From NCBI GenBank assembly GCA_964615375.1, contig CAZTOW010000012.1, forward strand, positions 124,001 to 188,000: 64,000 nt of DNA. The letters are read 5' to 3'. Under the pieces are notes generated by a model that ran no database searches, was not told the origin of the DNA, and saw only the letters and a program-made list of their open reading frames with translations. Below, piece by piece: positions 8,651 to 16,483 of the stretch (position 1 is the first letter of the stretch; every line of letters begins with the position of its first letter). The translations under genes were made by a program, and so were the position numbers. This DNA comes from CAZKWG01 sp964615375. GTDB taxonomy: Bacteria > Myxococcota_A > UBA796 > CAZKWG01.

Positions 8651-9652
8651 CTACTGGCCGGACATCCCGAGCCCCGAGGTCGCGGCGTACATCTTCAACA
8701 GCTCGTTGACGTCCAGGCGCTGCACGCTCGCGTCGTTCGATCCGCCCGGCAACACGACGATGCGCTTGCCCTTCAGGGTCTCGGCGATCTTGCGCTTGAC
8801 CATCACGCGCCCGCCCGCGCCGGAGAGCGCCTCGTTCATCTTGCGGATGCCCTCGGCGTTGGCCGACTTCTCGGCCAGGATGGCCTCCGCCTCCTTCTGG
8901 CGGGTCACGTAGTAGGCGTCCGACTCCAGCATGGCCTGCTGGGCGCGGCCGTTCTCCTGGGCGATGCGCTGGTCCACCTCGCCGCGCGTGGCCTCCAGGC
9001 GGGCCTCCCACTCCCGCTTGATGTTCTCGGCGGCGCTGCGGGCGGTGTTCGCCTTCTGGTCATAGACCTTCCGGTCGTTGATGGCTGCCTGATAGCGCTC
9101 GTGGAAGCGGTGGTCTCCCAGGATGACGTTGTCGCAGCGCACGCCGTACTGGGCCAGGGCCCCGTCCAGCACCACCCGCGCCCGCTCGGCCGCCTCGAAC
9201 TTGCGGCCCGTGTAGATGTCCTCGCTGGAGAGCTCGTTGAGCACGTCGCGGACGATGGAGCGGGCCATCGGGCGCACGATGCGCTCCTTGAGGCTCTGAT
9301 CGTCGCGCGCCACGCTGGTCAGGATGTAGGGCGCCTTGTCCGGCTCCACCCGGTAGAGGATGGTGACGTCCACGCCCACGTCGTTGCCGTCGCGGGTCTT
9401 GAACTCCAGGTCGTCCTTGCTGTCCCGGTCCCCGGCGTTCGGGTCGGCGACCATGGTCAGCGTCTGGGCCTGCGTGGAGAACACGTACCAGTCGGAGATC
9501 AGCGGGGGCAGCAGGTAGGTCGAGCCCGGGGCCCGGATCTCCGGGTCCAGCCCGGTCAGGAGGTTGACGACGACGCCCACCTCGTTGGCCTCGGTCGAGT
9601 GTACGGCGCAGCCCGAGAGCGAGAGCGCCGAGAGGAGCAGCAGCGCGCGCAT
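8651..9652 (-). CDS. SPFH/band-7 domain lipoprotein (HflC-like)
   Basis: A 333-residue SPFH protein. It begins with a lipoprotein signal ending LSLSGC (Cys15) instead of the usual membrane helix. The band-7 core spans about residues 22-200 and includes GVVVNLLTGLDPEIRAPGST and DVTILYRVEPDKAPY. A charged helical region follows (EWEARLEATRGEVDQRIAQE, RQKEAEAILAEKSANAEGIR) of the kind that oligomerises in prohibitins and HflKC. The start overlaps the stop of the larger SPFH gene (TGATG), so the two are translationally coupled and probably form a hetero-oligomer. Lipid anchoring would place it on the periplasmic side. Confidence 0.75.
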   Translation of the reverse strand: MRALLLLSALSLSGCAVHSTEANEVGVVVNLLTGLDPEIRAPGSTYLLPPLISDWYVFSTQAQTLTMVADPNAGDRDSKDDLEFKTRDGNDVGVDVTILYRVEPDKAPYILTSVARDDQSLKERIVRPMARSIVRDVLNELSSEDIYTGRKFEAAERARVVLDGALAQYGVRCDNVILGDHRFHERYQAAINDRKVYDQKANTARSAAENIKREWEARLEATRGEVDQRIAQENGRAQQAMLESDAYYVTRQKEAEAILAEKSANAEGIRKMNEALSGAGGRVMVKRKIAETLKGKRIVVLPGGSNDASVQRLDVNELLKMYAATSGLGMSGQ

Positions 9653-10734
9653 CAGCGACCTCCCACGTCGAACATCTGGAGCGTCTCATTGAGGTCCAGC
9701 ACGTTCGTGCCGCCCTGTCCCCCCTGCACGAAGATCACCTCGATGCCGTCCAGCACCTCGGCCATCTCCAGGCCCACCAGGTTGTCCGAGCCGGCCCCCA
9801 CCTTGTAGGCGGCGTTCTCCAGCTCCGTGCCGCGCGCGTTGGCCAGGGCCACCAGCAGGTCGCCCTCCGAGCGCTTCTTGCGGCTGTACAGGTCCGCCTC
9901 CGCCTTGATCTTGGCGACCTCGGCCTCGCCCCGCTGCTTCTCCACGTCCACCACGGCCGCGCCCTCGGCGTCCAGCTTCTGCCGCGTGGCCTCCATGCGC
10001 GCCGCCTCGCCCATGCTCTGGTTGGTGAACACCAGCTGATCCTGGACCTTCCGCTCCTCGATCTGGCGCTGGTACTCGTTGAGGTAGGCGTACTGGCGGA
10101 TGAGGATGTGGTCCACGGAGAGGCCGAGCTCCACGAGGTCGGCGTTGAGCCGCTCGCGCGCCCGCTCCGTCGCGTGGATGCGCAGCATCTCGTTGTAGAA
10201 GTCCTCGGCCCGCAGCTTGCCCAGCGCCTCCTTGAGCGCCTGGGACGCCTTCGGGATCAGCGCGTTGTCCTCGAAGAGCCGCCCCGGGCCGATGTGGGTC
10301 ATCACCTTGTAGGCGTCGGTGATGCGGTAGAGCAGGGTGGCGTCGATGCGGATCTTCGAGCCGTCGGACGAGTCCACCTCCAGCGAGCGGATGGAGCGCG
10401 CGTCCTCCGTGGTGAGCTCGCCCTCGGAGGAGGAGTCGTTCATGGTCAGCGTCTGCACCACGGTCGGGAAGCGGATGAAGGTCACGCCCGGCCCGGTGAA
10501 GTAGAGCCGCGGCCCGTAGTAGGGCGTCTCGCCGAGCCCTCCGCCGTAGCGGGACTGCTTGATGCCCACCTCGAAGGGCCGAACGTAGGTGGTGAAGCTG
10601 CTCAGCACCAGCGAGGCCACGGCGGCCACGCCGACGATCAGGGCCAGCCGTCGGCCCAGCTTGCTGCCGCGGCTCGGGGTGGCGCGCTGGTCCTGCTGCT
10701 CGCGCAGCGTCTTCAGGAAGTCGAAGCGACCCAA
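9652..10734 (-). CDS. SPFH/band-7 domain membrane protein (HflK-like)
   Basis: A 360-residue protein with one N-terminal membrane helix (LALIVGVAAVASLVLSSF, about residues 30-48) followed by a band-7 domain (YVRPFEVGIKQSRYGGGLGE, ATLLYRITDAYKVM). A long Ala/Glu/Arg-rich coiled coil spans about residues 215-310. Such proteins build ring or cage assemblies that organise membrane microdomains or control membrane proteases. No FtsH-type protease is adjacent; the upstream neighbour is a membrane protein of unknown function, 16 nt away. The downstream gene encodes a second SPFH protein starting inside this stop codon. Confidence 0.78.
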   Translation of the reverse strand: MGRFDFLKTLREQQDQRATPSRGSKLGRRLALIVGVAAVASLVLSSFTTYVRPFEVGIKQSRYGGGLGETPYYGPRLYFTGPGVTFIRFPTVVQTLTMNDSSSEGELTTEDARSIRSLEVDSSDGSKIRIDATLLYRITDAYKVMTHIGPGRLFEDNALIPKASQALKEALGKLRAEDFYNEMLRIHATERARERLNADLVELGLSVDHILIRQYAYLNEYQRQIEERKVQDQLVFTNQSMGEAARMEATRQKLDAEGAAVVDVEKQRGEAEVAKIKAEADLYSRKKRSEGDLLVALANARGTELENAAYKVGAGSDNLVGLEMAEVLDGIEVIFVQGGQGGTNVLDLNETLQMFDVGGR

Positions 10735-10750
10735 GGTCCCTCCAGGTCTC

Positions 10751-12100
10751 TCAGGGGATGCTCTCCAGCGCGCTCTGCTCCCCGCCGAGGCGCTCCAGCA
10801 GCGCGTCCCGAGAGGGCAGCGTGCCGGGCAGGAGGCGGGGGAGGCTGTGGCCGAGGAGCGCGAACATCGCGATCATCGCCGGGAAGTCGATGGCGGGCGG
10901 GATGGGGGAGATCCGCGACACGATCCAGCTGATCGGGGTCGTCACCAGGGCGAGGACGACGGCCGACACCACCGGCAGGTCCAGGATGCGGGCGATCCAG
11001 CGGCCCTCCCAGGCGGCGCGGGCGTGGGCGTAGCGGGCGAACTCCTTGGAGAGCCGGCCCGTCAGCAGGCCGCGCATGCTCTCCAGGTAGCGGCCCCCCT
11101 GGCCGTCGGCCTCCCAGCGCGGGGCCACCTGGTCGAAGTAGGCGGAGATCGCCTGCCGGAGCTCCGGCTCCTCGGTGCGGCCGGCCCGGCGCTCGCCCTC
11201 CAGGATGGGCAGGAGGTCGGCGAGCACGCCCGATAGACGCCGATCCTCCTCCTTCCAGGGGCGCTCGCCGGCCAGGCGGAGGATGCGCTCCTCCTCGCCC
11301 GACAGGTTCAGCGCCAGCGCCTCCAGGGGTTCCACGATCTGCCGCACGTAGTAAGGGTGGGCCACGTAGGCGCCGAAGAGCGCGAGGCCGAGGCAGACGA
11401 AGGGCGTGGAGATGGGGAAGGGGCTGGTCACGAGCCCCAGCATCCCGAACAGCACGGCCAGCGCGAGCGGCGAGCGGAAGAGCAGCCCGCGGATGGGATC
11501 CGCCTCCACCAGCTCGAGCTGGCGGGCCGCCTGTACGTAGGCCGGGACGGTGCGGTGCTCGATGGACTCGCGCACGTAGGACCACCACAGCGCGTCGGAG
11601 CTCGTGCGGGCGGGGAGGTTGCGCTGCCAGAGCTCCAGCGCGTCGCGGGCGGCGCGGCGGACCTCGTCGGGGAGCGCGTCGTCCTCCAGGTTGGACTGGC
11701 GGGTGTTCTCCAGGATCGGCAGGAGGGCCTCGGCGAGGGCGGGGAGATCGCGCTTGTCCAGGCTGGGCGCCTGCTCCGGGGGCCGGGCGGAGAGGCGCTC
11801 GCCGCGCAGGCCCAGGGCCAGGATCGCGCGCTCGCGGTCGGCGGGGAGGCTGAGGTCCAGCTCACCGCGCGCGGCCAGCTCGGCGAGGCCCGGGTCCAGC
11901 GGCGCGTCCCCGCCCTCGTGCTGCTCCAGCGCGACGATGAGCTCGGCCACCTCGCCCCGGTTGTGGAGCGTGCTCACGTAGGTGGTGAGCGCGTCCTTCC
12001 TGGCCCCGGAGCGCTGGGCTGGGGGGCGCGGGCGTTGCTGCTCGACCGGACCTTCGGAGGACAGAGGGACCCTCGGAAACGCGCGTGACAGCGTTGTCAT
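10751..12100 (-). CDS. Four-helix membrane protein of unknown function, SPFH operon
   Basis: A 449-residue protein I do not recognise. The first 200 residues are soluble and charged, rich in Leu, Arg, Glu and Pro. Two adjacent membrane helices follow (LALAVLFGMLGLVTSPF and FVCLGLALFGAYVAHPYYV). A soluble region of about 110 residues comes next, then a second pair of hydrophobic segments (VVSAVVLALVTTPISWIV, FPAMIAMFALLGHSLPRLL). ATG 12100 is preferred because the residues before it are low-quality sequence, though its ribosome site is weak. It precedes the two SPFH genes with a 16-nt gap, suggesting that it is a client or partner of an SPFH complex. Confidence 0.6.
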   Translation of the reverse strand: MTTLSRAFPRVPLSSEGPVEQQRPRPPAQRSGARKDALTTYVSTLHNRGEVAELIVALEQHEGGDAPLDPGLAELAARGELDLSLPADRERAILALGLRGERLSARPPEQAPSLDKRDLPALAEALLPILENTRQSNLEDDALPDEVRRAARDALELWQRNLPARTSSDALWWSYVRESIEHRTVPAYVQAARQLELVEADPIRGLLFRSPLALAVLFGMLGLVTSPFPISTPFVCLGLALFGAYVAHPYYVRQIVEPLEALALNLSGEEERILRLAGERPWKEEDRRLSGVLADLLPILEGERRAGRTEEPELRQAISAYFDQVAPRWEADGQGGRYLESMRGLLTGRLSKEFARYAHARAAWEGRWIARILDLPVVSAVVLALVTTPISWIVSRISPIPPAIDFPAMIAMFALLGHSLPRLLPGTLPSRDALLERLGGEQSALESIP

Positions 12101-12358
12101 CTCGTAGCACGAGGAGGGTCGGCGCGTCCAGCCACCCGCTAGGCTCGTTTTTTTTTGAGACAGCTCGTGCCAGCAATACCCCACCTGCGATACACTTCTT
12201 CGGTCAATCGGTTCCTAAGCAGGTGCACCTGAACTCCTCGTCTCTGAAGTTGAAGTACGAGCCTGCCGGGAAGGTGTGGTCGCATCGACCGCATTCGGTC
12301 CGCGGACGTCCCCGTCCGTAAACGTGAGTCAGTAAGCGAAAAAGGTCGAAAAATCGTC
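12101..12358 (+). promoter_or_regulatory. Leader/promoter region of the RRM gene with two hairpins
   Basis: A 258-nt non-coding, less G+C-rich stretch between two divergent genes. It holds TACACT at 12191-12196 as a possible -10 box (no good -35). Two adjacent perfect hairpins lie at 12287-12300 (GACCG-CATT-CGGTC) and 12303-12318 (CGGACG-TCCC-CGTCCG). Together these suggest a long 5' UTR of about 150 nt upstream of the RNA-binding protein gene, possibly autoregulated. A small open frame across 12085-12321 looks like chance. Confidence 0.35.
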
Positions 12359-12976
12359 ATGGGAAAGAAACTGTTCGTGGGTGGTCTGTCGTGGGGAACA
12401 ACGGACGCTGGGCTGAGGGATGCGTTCGAGCGCTTCGGTGAGGTTTCGGACGCGAAGGTGATCCTGGATCGGGAGACGGGGCGCTCCCGGGGCTTCGGCT
12501 TCGTGAGCTTCGCCAACAACCCAGACGCGGACTCGGCCATCTCGGCGATGGATGGCGCGACCCTGGACGGGCGCACCATCCGCGTGAACGAGGCGCAGGA
12601 CCGTGGTCCTCGCCCGGGTGGCGGCGGCGGTGGCGGTTTCGGGGGCGGCGGCGGCGGCGGCCGTAGCTTCGGCGGCGGCGGTGGTGGTCGCGGCGGCTAC
12701 GGTGGCGGCGGCGGTGGCTTCGGCGGCGGTGGCGGCGGCTACGGCGGCGGCGGCGGTGGCTACGGCGGCGGTGGCGGCGGCTACGGCGGCGGCCCCGGCG
12801 GTGGCGGCGGCGGCGGCGAGAGCTGGGGCGACGGCAACCGGCGTCGTCGCGGCGGCGACTGGGGCGGCGGCGGCGGCGGCGGGGACTACGGCGGCGGCGG
12901 CGGTCGCGGCGGCCGTGGCGGCGGCGGCGGCCGGCGTCGGCACGACGATGACGGCGGCGGCGGCGACGACTGGTAG
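12359..12976 (+). CDS. Glycine-rich RRM RNA-binding protein
   Basis: A 205-residue protein. Residues 1-80 form one RNA recognition motif with RNP-2 LFVGGL near the start and RNP-1 RGFGFVSF near residue 45. The last 120 residues are almost entirely Gly with interspersed Tyr, Phe, Arg and Asp (GGGYGGGGG units). This resembles bacterial Rbp and plant glycine-rich RNA-binding proteins, linked to cold and stress responses by binding single-stranded RNA. Such tails can be disordered and self-associating. There is no strong ribosome site before ATG 12359. A structured leader lies upstream and a strong terminator downstream, so it is monocistronic. Confidence 0.9.
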   Translation: MGKKLFVGGLSWGTTDAGLRDAFERFGEVSDAKVILDRETGRSRGFGFVSFANNPDADSAISAMDGATLDGRTIRVNEAQDRGPRPGGGGGGGFGGGGGGGRSFGGGGGGRGGYGGGGGGFGGGGGGYGGGGGGYGGGGGGYGGGPGGGGGGGESWGDGNRRRRGGDWGGGGGGGDYGGGGGRGGRGGGGGRRRHDDDGGGGDDW

Positions 12977-12996
12977 CGCCTCCGCGCGTCTCTCGG

Positions 12997-13026
12997 GAGG
13001 GCCCTGCGGGGCCCTCTTCTTTTTTT
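12997..13026 (+). terminator. Rho-independent terminator of the RRM gene
   Basis: Perfect 8-bp stem GAGGGCCC / GGGCCCTC with a 4-nt loop, followed by TTCTTTTTTT, 20 nt after the RRM gene stop. Confidence 0.9.
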
Positions 13027-13074
13027 CGGCGACCGGGTTCGCCCCCGGTGGGAATGCCCTCGGCCCGCCGACGG

Positions 13075-13103
13075 TTGATAGGGGATGTCCGCCGGGCTAC
13101 CTT
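13075..13103 (+). promoter_or_regulatory. Possible promoter of the propeller lipoprotein pair
   Basis: TTGATA (13075-13080; 5 of 6 consensus) and TACCTT (13098-13103) are spaced by 17 nt. They lie just after the RRM terminator and about 25 nt before the GTG at 13127. Confidence 0.45.
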
Positions 13104-13126
13104 GATCTGCTGTCCCCGAGGCGCGC

Positions 13127-16100
13127 GTGCTCCTGCTCATCCTCGTCGCCTGCGTCCGCAACGAGCCCTACCCTGACGCTGGTGACTGCGCGGAAACCCC
13201 GAGCGGCTCCTACACCTGGGGCGAGATCGGCATCGGCACCTGTCTGGCGGGCCCCAACACCCTCGCCTTCGCCGGTGACCCGGACGCGCCCACGCTGCTC
13301 GTGGTCAACGCGAACCCACACCTGACGTTCACCGGTGGATCGCTGCTCGCGCTCCCCTGGGGAGAGCTCGATCTCGACGCGGGGCGCAACCTCGTCTCCG
13401 ATCTCGGGGCCGCGGCGGTGGACCTGCCGCACTTCCCCGTGGGCCTGGGCGTGGACGAGGACGGGCTCGGGCTCGTCCCGGTGCGGCTCTCGGAGGAGTC
13501 GCGCACCCGGGACTGGGACGACGACGTCTACCTGCTCGACCTCAGCGATCCGGCGTCGCCGGCCCTCGCCGAGCGCGGGGAGGACGGCGGCGCCACTGTG
13601 CAGGTGGGCCAGGACCCCATCGCCGTCAGCGTGGACGACGCCACCGGCTACGCCTACGTGGCCAACCGCACCGGGCACTCCATCTCCATCCTCGATCTGA
13701 CCGCCGAGGAGGTGGAGGCCGTCCCCCCCTGGCCCCAGGAGGCGCTGCGCATCGGCCCCTTCGTGGACACGGACGCCTCGGGCTCGCGCGCCGAGCTCTC
13801 CGACCTCGACGTGGACGACGACGAGGAGCTGACCGACGACGTGTGGACCTTCTCCTGGGTGGAGGGGACCTGGCGCCTCTGGGCGCAGGCGGACGGCGGG
13901 CTCGGGCGCTGGACGACCACGGGCGAGGGCTACGAGGACGGCGGGCTCGGCGTGGAGCTGGCCGTGGACGACTACGACGGCGAGATCTCGCTGCCCACGG
14001 ACCCGGCCTTCTTCGCGGTGGGATCGCTGACGCGGATGTTCTTCGAGGACGAGGGCGTGATCCGCGGCTCGGACATCGGGGACTACCTGGGCGAGTGGGT
14101 GCTGGACGAGGAGACCTCGCTGGAGGGGGACGCGGACGGCTGGGACGCGCTGGTCAGCGGGCCCTCCGTCCTGCTGGACGAGGACCTGAACATCTGGATG
14201 TTCTACGACGGCACCGACGGGGAGAGCTGGGCCATCGGCGCGGCGACCTCCTCGGACGCCTACAGCTTCCGGCGGGCGGGCGCGGCCGTGCTGGAGCCGC
14301 AGTGGGAGCACGAGTCGGCGCGCGTCTCCGACCCCCACGTCCTGCGCGACGCGCAGACCGACCAGTATCGGATGTATTACAGCGCGTATGACGGGGAGCG
14401 CTGGACCATCGGGCACGCGGTCAGCGACGACCTGACGACCTGGACCTCGGACGAGACGCCGGTCTTCGCGGTGGACGGGGTGGACGTCGCCGCCCCCGTG
14501 ATCTCGCAGCAGGACGGGCTCTTCCGCCTGTGGTACGCGCGGCGGGAGGGCGCCCTGTGGTCGCTAGGCGCCGCGACGAGCCCGGACGGCTCCACCTGGA
14601 CCGATCTGGGCGAGGTGGCCACCCTCGACCACAACCCCAGCGTCGCCGACGAGCCGCCGGGCCCCACGGTCTACGCCGTCCTCGCCGACTTCTTCCAGGG
14701 CGAGGGGGCGAGCGCTGGCGCGCTCTCGGCCACCATGAGGCCGAGCGTGGACTTCACCACGGACGCCTATGGCTTCACGGCGCGGGTGGTGGCCGGCTAC
14801 CACCTCTCCCCCTACGAGGTCGGCACGGCGGGCTGGGGGGGCGTGAGCCTGGACAGCCTGGACGAGGACAGCGGGCTGGGCTGGCTCTCGCTGACCAGCC
14901 GGGACGGGGATCTGACGATCGGGGCGGCCACGCTGGACAGCGAGGGGCGCCTCCTGCCCGTCCGCGAGCCGGTCCTGGAGGCGGGCGCGGAGGGCGAGTT
15001 CGACGAGGACGGGGTCAGCTCGCCCGTCGTGTGGAGCGTGGACGGCGGCTACCGGATGCTCTACGCGGGGCTCTCGGGCTCGGTCTCCACCCTCGGGCTG
15101 GCCAGCTCGGACGACGGGCTGGTCTGGACCCGCGAGGGCCAGGTGCTGGACGTGGACGCCGAGAGCTGGGACGGCGCGGGCCTGGTGCCCGGCAGCGTCG
15201 AGGCCCTCGACGACGGCAGCCTGCGGCTCTGGTACACCGGGACCAACGGCGAGCTGCTCCGCATCGGCTCGGCCACCTCCTCGGACGGCGGCCTGACCTG
15301 GACGCGCGAGGAGGAGGATCAGAGCCGGCCCTGGGCCTTCCCGCCTGGATCCCCGGGCGACTGGGACGACTCGGGCGTGCGCGACCCCTGGGTGGTGGTC
15401 ACCGACGAGGGCCAGCACCTGTTCTACGCGGGCTCCGACGGCGATCTGTGGCGCCTGGGGCACGCCTTCCGCGCCAGCGCGGACGACGAGTGGGAGCGCG
15501 CGGAGGACGCGGTCACCGAGGATCCGCGCCCGGTCTTCGGCGTGACCAATGGGCTCTTCCACGCCGACGGGGTGCGGCGCCCGCTGGCCAGTTGGGACAG
15601 CGAGCGCTGGAGCGTGTGGTTCTCCGGGCTCGACGGCATCGTCTCGCGCGTCGGCAAGGCCACGGGCGAGGACCCCGAGCGCCTGCACGAGCTCTCCCTG
15701 CGGCCCACCCTCGGCGACGTGCTGACCTTCTCGACCTCCAAGGGCGACGAGGAGGCGGACGCCATCGCGCTCGACAGCGCGGTGGAGGGGCGCAGCGTGA
15801 GCGGGGAGGCGCTCAACTCCACGCTGCTCGACGCCGAGCGCGGGCTCCTCTACCTCGCCAGCACGCACACGAACTACGTGTTCGCGGTGGACGTGCGGGA
15901 CGACTCGGAGGAGGGCGCGCCGGACGAGAACTACCTGGACATCGAGGCCATCCTCCTCTTCGACAGCACGGCGGGCGGCGCCGGCTTCCACGGGCTGGCC
16001 CTGGACGGGGATCGGCTCTACGCGGTCAACGACGATCCCGAGTGCGTGGTCGTCTTCGACCTGCGCGCGCTGGACGACCAGCCCTACGCGCGGGTCCTCT

Positions 16101-16483
16101 ACGACGCTGTGCTGGGCACCATCGCCATGCCGCTGGGCGGCGCGGGCGACGAGGGCGTGGACAACGTCGCCTCCTTCGGGCCCGGCGCGATGGCCCTGCA
16201 CCCCGACGGTCGCCGCCTCTTCGTCACCAACTACAACGCCAACTCCGTCTCGGTCGTGGACCTGGACCTGGGCGAGGTGGGGCAGGTGGTCGACGAGGTC
16301 GTGGACCTGGGCGAGAACCCCTACGCCATCGCGATCTCCCCCGACGGAGATCGCGCGGTGATCGCCAACTACACGGGGGAGGTGGACGAGGATCGCGTCG
16401 TGTCGTCCACGCTGGCGGTGCTGGACATCGACGAGGACAGCCCAACCTATCTCGAGGTGCTCACGTGGGTCGTCAACCGCTGA
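13127..16483 (+). CDS. Large beta-propeller lipoprotein with GH43-like repeats
   Basis: A 1118-residue lipoprotein. The start must be GTG 13127, since an in-frame stop lies at 13103. This gives a very short leader MLLLILVAC with Cys9. An N-terminal YVTN-like part (about 60-200) contains AVSVDDATGYAYVANRTGHS. The middle carries at least seven copies of a [YW]-Y-x-G-x-[DN]-G-x-x-[WL]-x-[IL]-G-x-A-[TS]-S-x-D-G-x-x-W pattern typical of five-bladed glycosidase-like propellers. The C-terminal 250 residues are again YVTN-like (MALHPDGRRLFVTNYNANSV). No catalytic residues were identified, so a binding or surface role is more likely than hydrolysis. Its 3' end overlaps the next lipoprotein gene by 19 nt. 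Confidence 0.8.
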   Translation: MLLLILVACVRNEPYPDAGDCAETPSGSYTWGEIGIGTCLAGPNTLAFAGDPDAPTLLVVNANPHLTFTGGSLLALPWGELDLDAGRNLVSDLGAAAVDLPHFPVGLGVDEDGLGLVPVRLSEESRTRDWDDDVYLLDLSDPASPALAERGEDGGATVQVGQDPIAVSVDDATGYAYVANRTGHSISILDLTAEEVEAVPPWPQEALRIGPFVDTDASGSRAELSDLDVDDDEELTDDVWTFSWVEGTWRLWAQADGGLGRWTTTGEGYEDGGLGVELAVDDYDGEISLPTDPAFFAVGSLTRMFFEDEGVIRGSDIGDYLGEWVLDEETSLEGDADGWDALVSGPSVLLDEDLNIWMFYDGTDGESWAIGAATSSDAYSFRRAGAAVLEPQWEHESARVSDPHVLRDAQTDQYRMYYSAYDGERWTIGHAVSDDLTTWTSDETPVFAVDGVDVAAPVISQQDGLFRLWYARREGALWSLGAATSPDGSTWTDLGEVATLDHNPSVADEPPGPTVYAVLADFFQGEGASAGALSATMRPSVDFTTDAYGFTARVVAGYHLSPYEVGTAGWGGVSLDSLDEDSGLGWLSLTSRDGDLTIGAATLDSEGRLLPVREPVLEAGAEGEFDEDGVSSPVVWSVDGGYRMLYAGLSGSVSTLGLASSDDGLVWTREGQVLDVDAESWDGAGLVPGSVEALDDGSLRLWYTGTNGELLRIGSATSSDGGLTWTREEEDQSRPWAFPPGSPGDWDDSGVRDPWVVVTDEGQHLFYAGSDGDLWRLGHAFRASADDEWERAEDAVTEDPRPVFGVTNGLFHADGVRRPLASWDSERWSVWFSGLDGIVSRVGKATGEDPERLHELSLRPTLGDVLTFSTSKGDEEADAIALDSAVEGRSVSGEALNSTLLDAERGLLYLASTHTNYVFAVDVRDDSEEGAPDENYLDIEAILLFDSTAGGAGFHGLALDGDRLYAVNDDPECVVVFDLRALDDQPYARVLYDAVLGTIAMPLGGAGDEGVDNVASFGPGAMALHPDGRRLFVTNYNANSVSVVDLDLGEVGQVVDEVVDLGENPYAIAISPDGDRAVIANYTGEVDEDRVVSSTLAVLDIDEDSPTYLEVLTWVVNR

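Noticed and set aside
12085..12321. 78-residue plus-strand open frame before the RRM gene
   Set aside because: Overlaps the 5' end of the membrane protein gene, has no ribosome site, ends in the leader hairpins and has an unlikely composition.
12603..12970. GGC/GGT-rich stretch that looks like a DNA repeat or CRISPR-like array
   Set aside because: It is the in-frame glycine tail of the RRM protein; units are irregular and there are no spacers.
14564..16201. 545-residue minus-strand open frame within the first propeller gene
   Set aside because: Shadow frame in high-G+C DNA, with no recognisable domain and a better gene on the other strand.
14530..16464. Long open frame upstream of the second propeller lipoprotein
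   Set aside because: Low-complexity Arg/Gly/Ala translation overlapping the first lipoprotein in another frame. A ribosome site and lipoprotein signal start at 16465.
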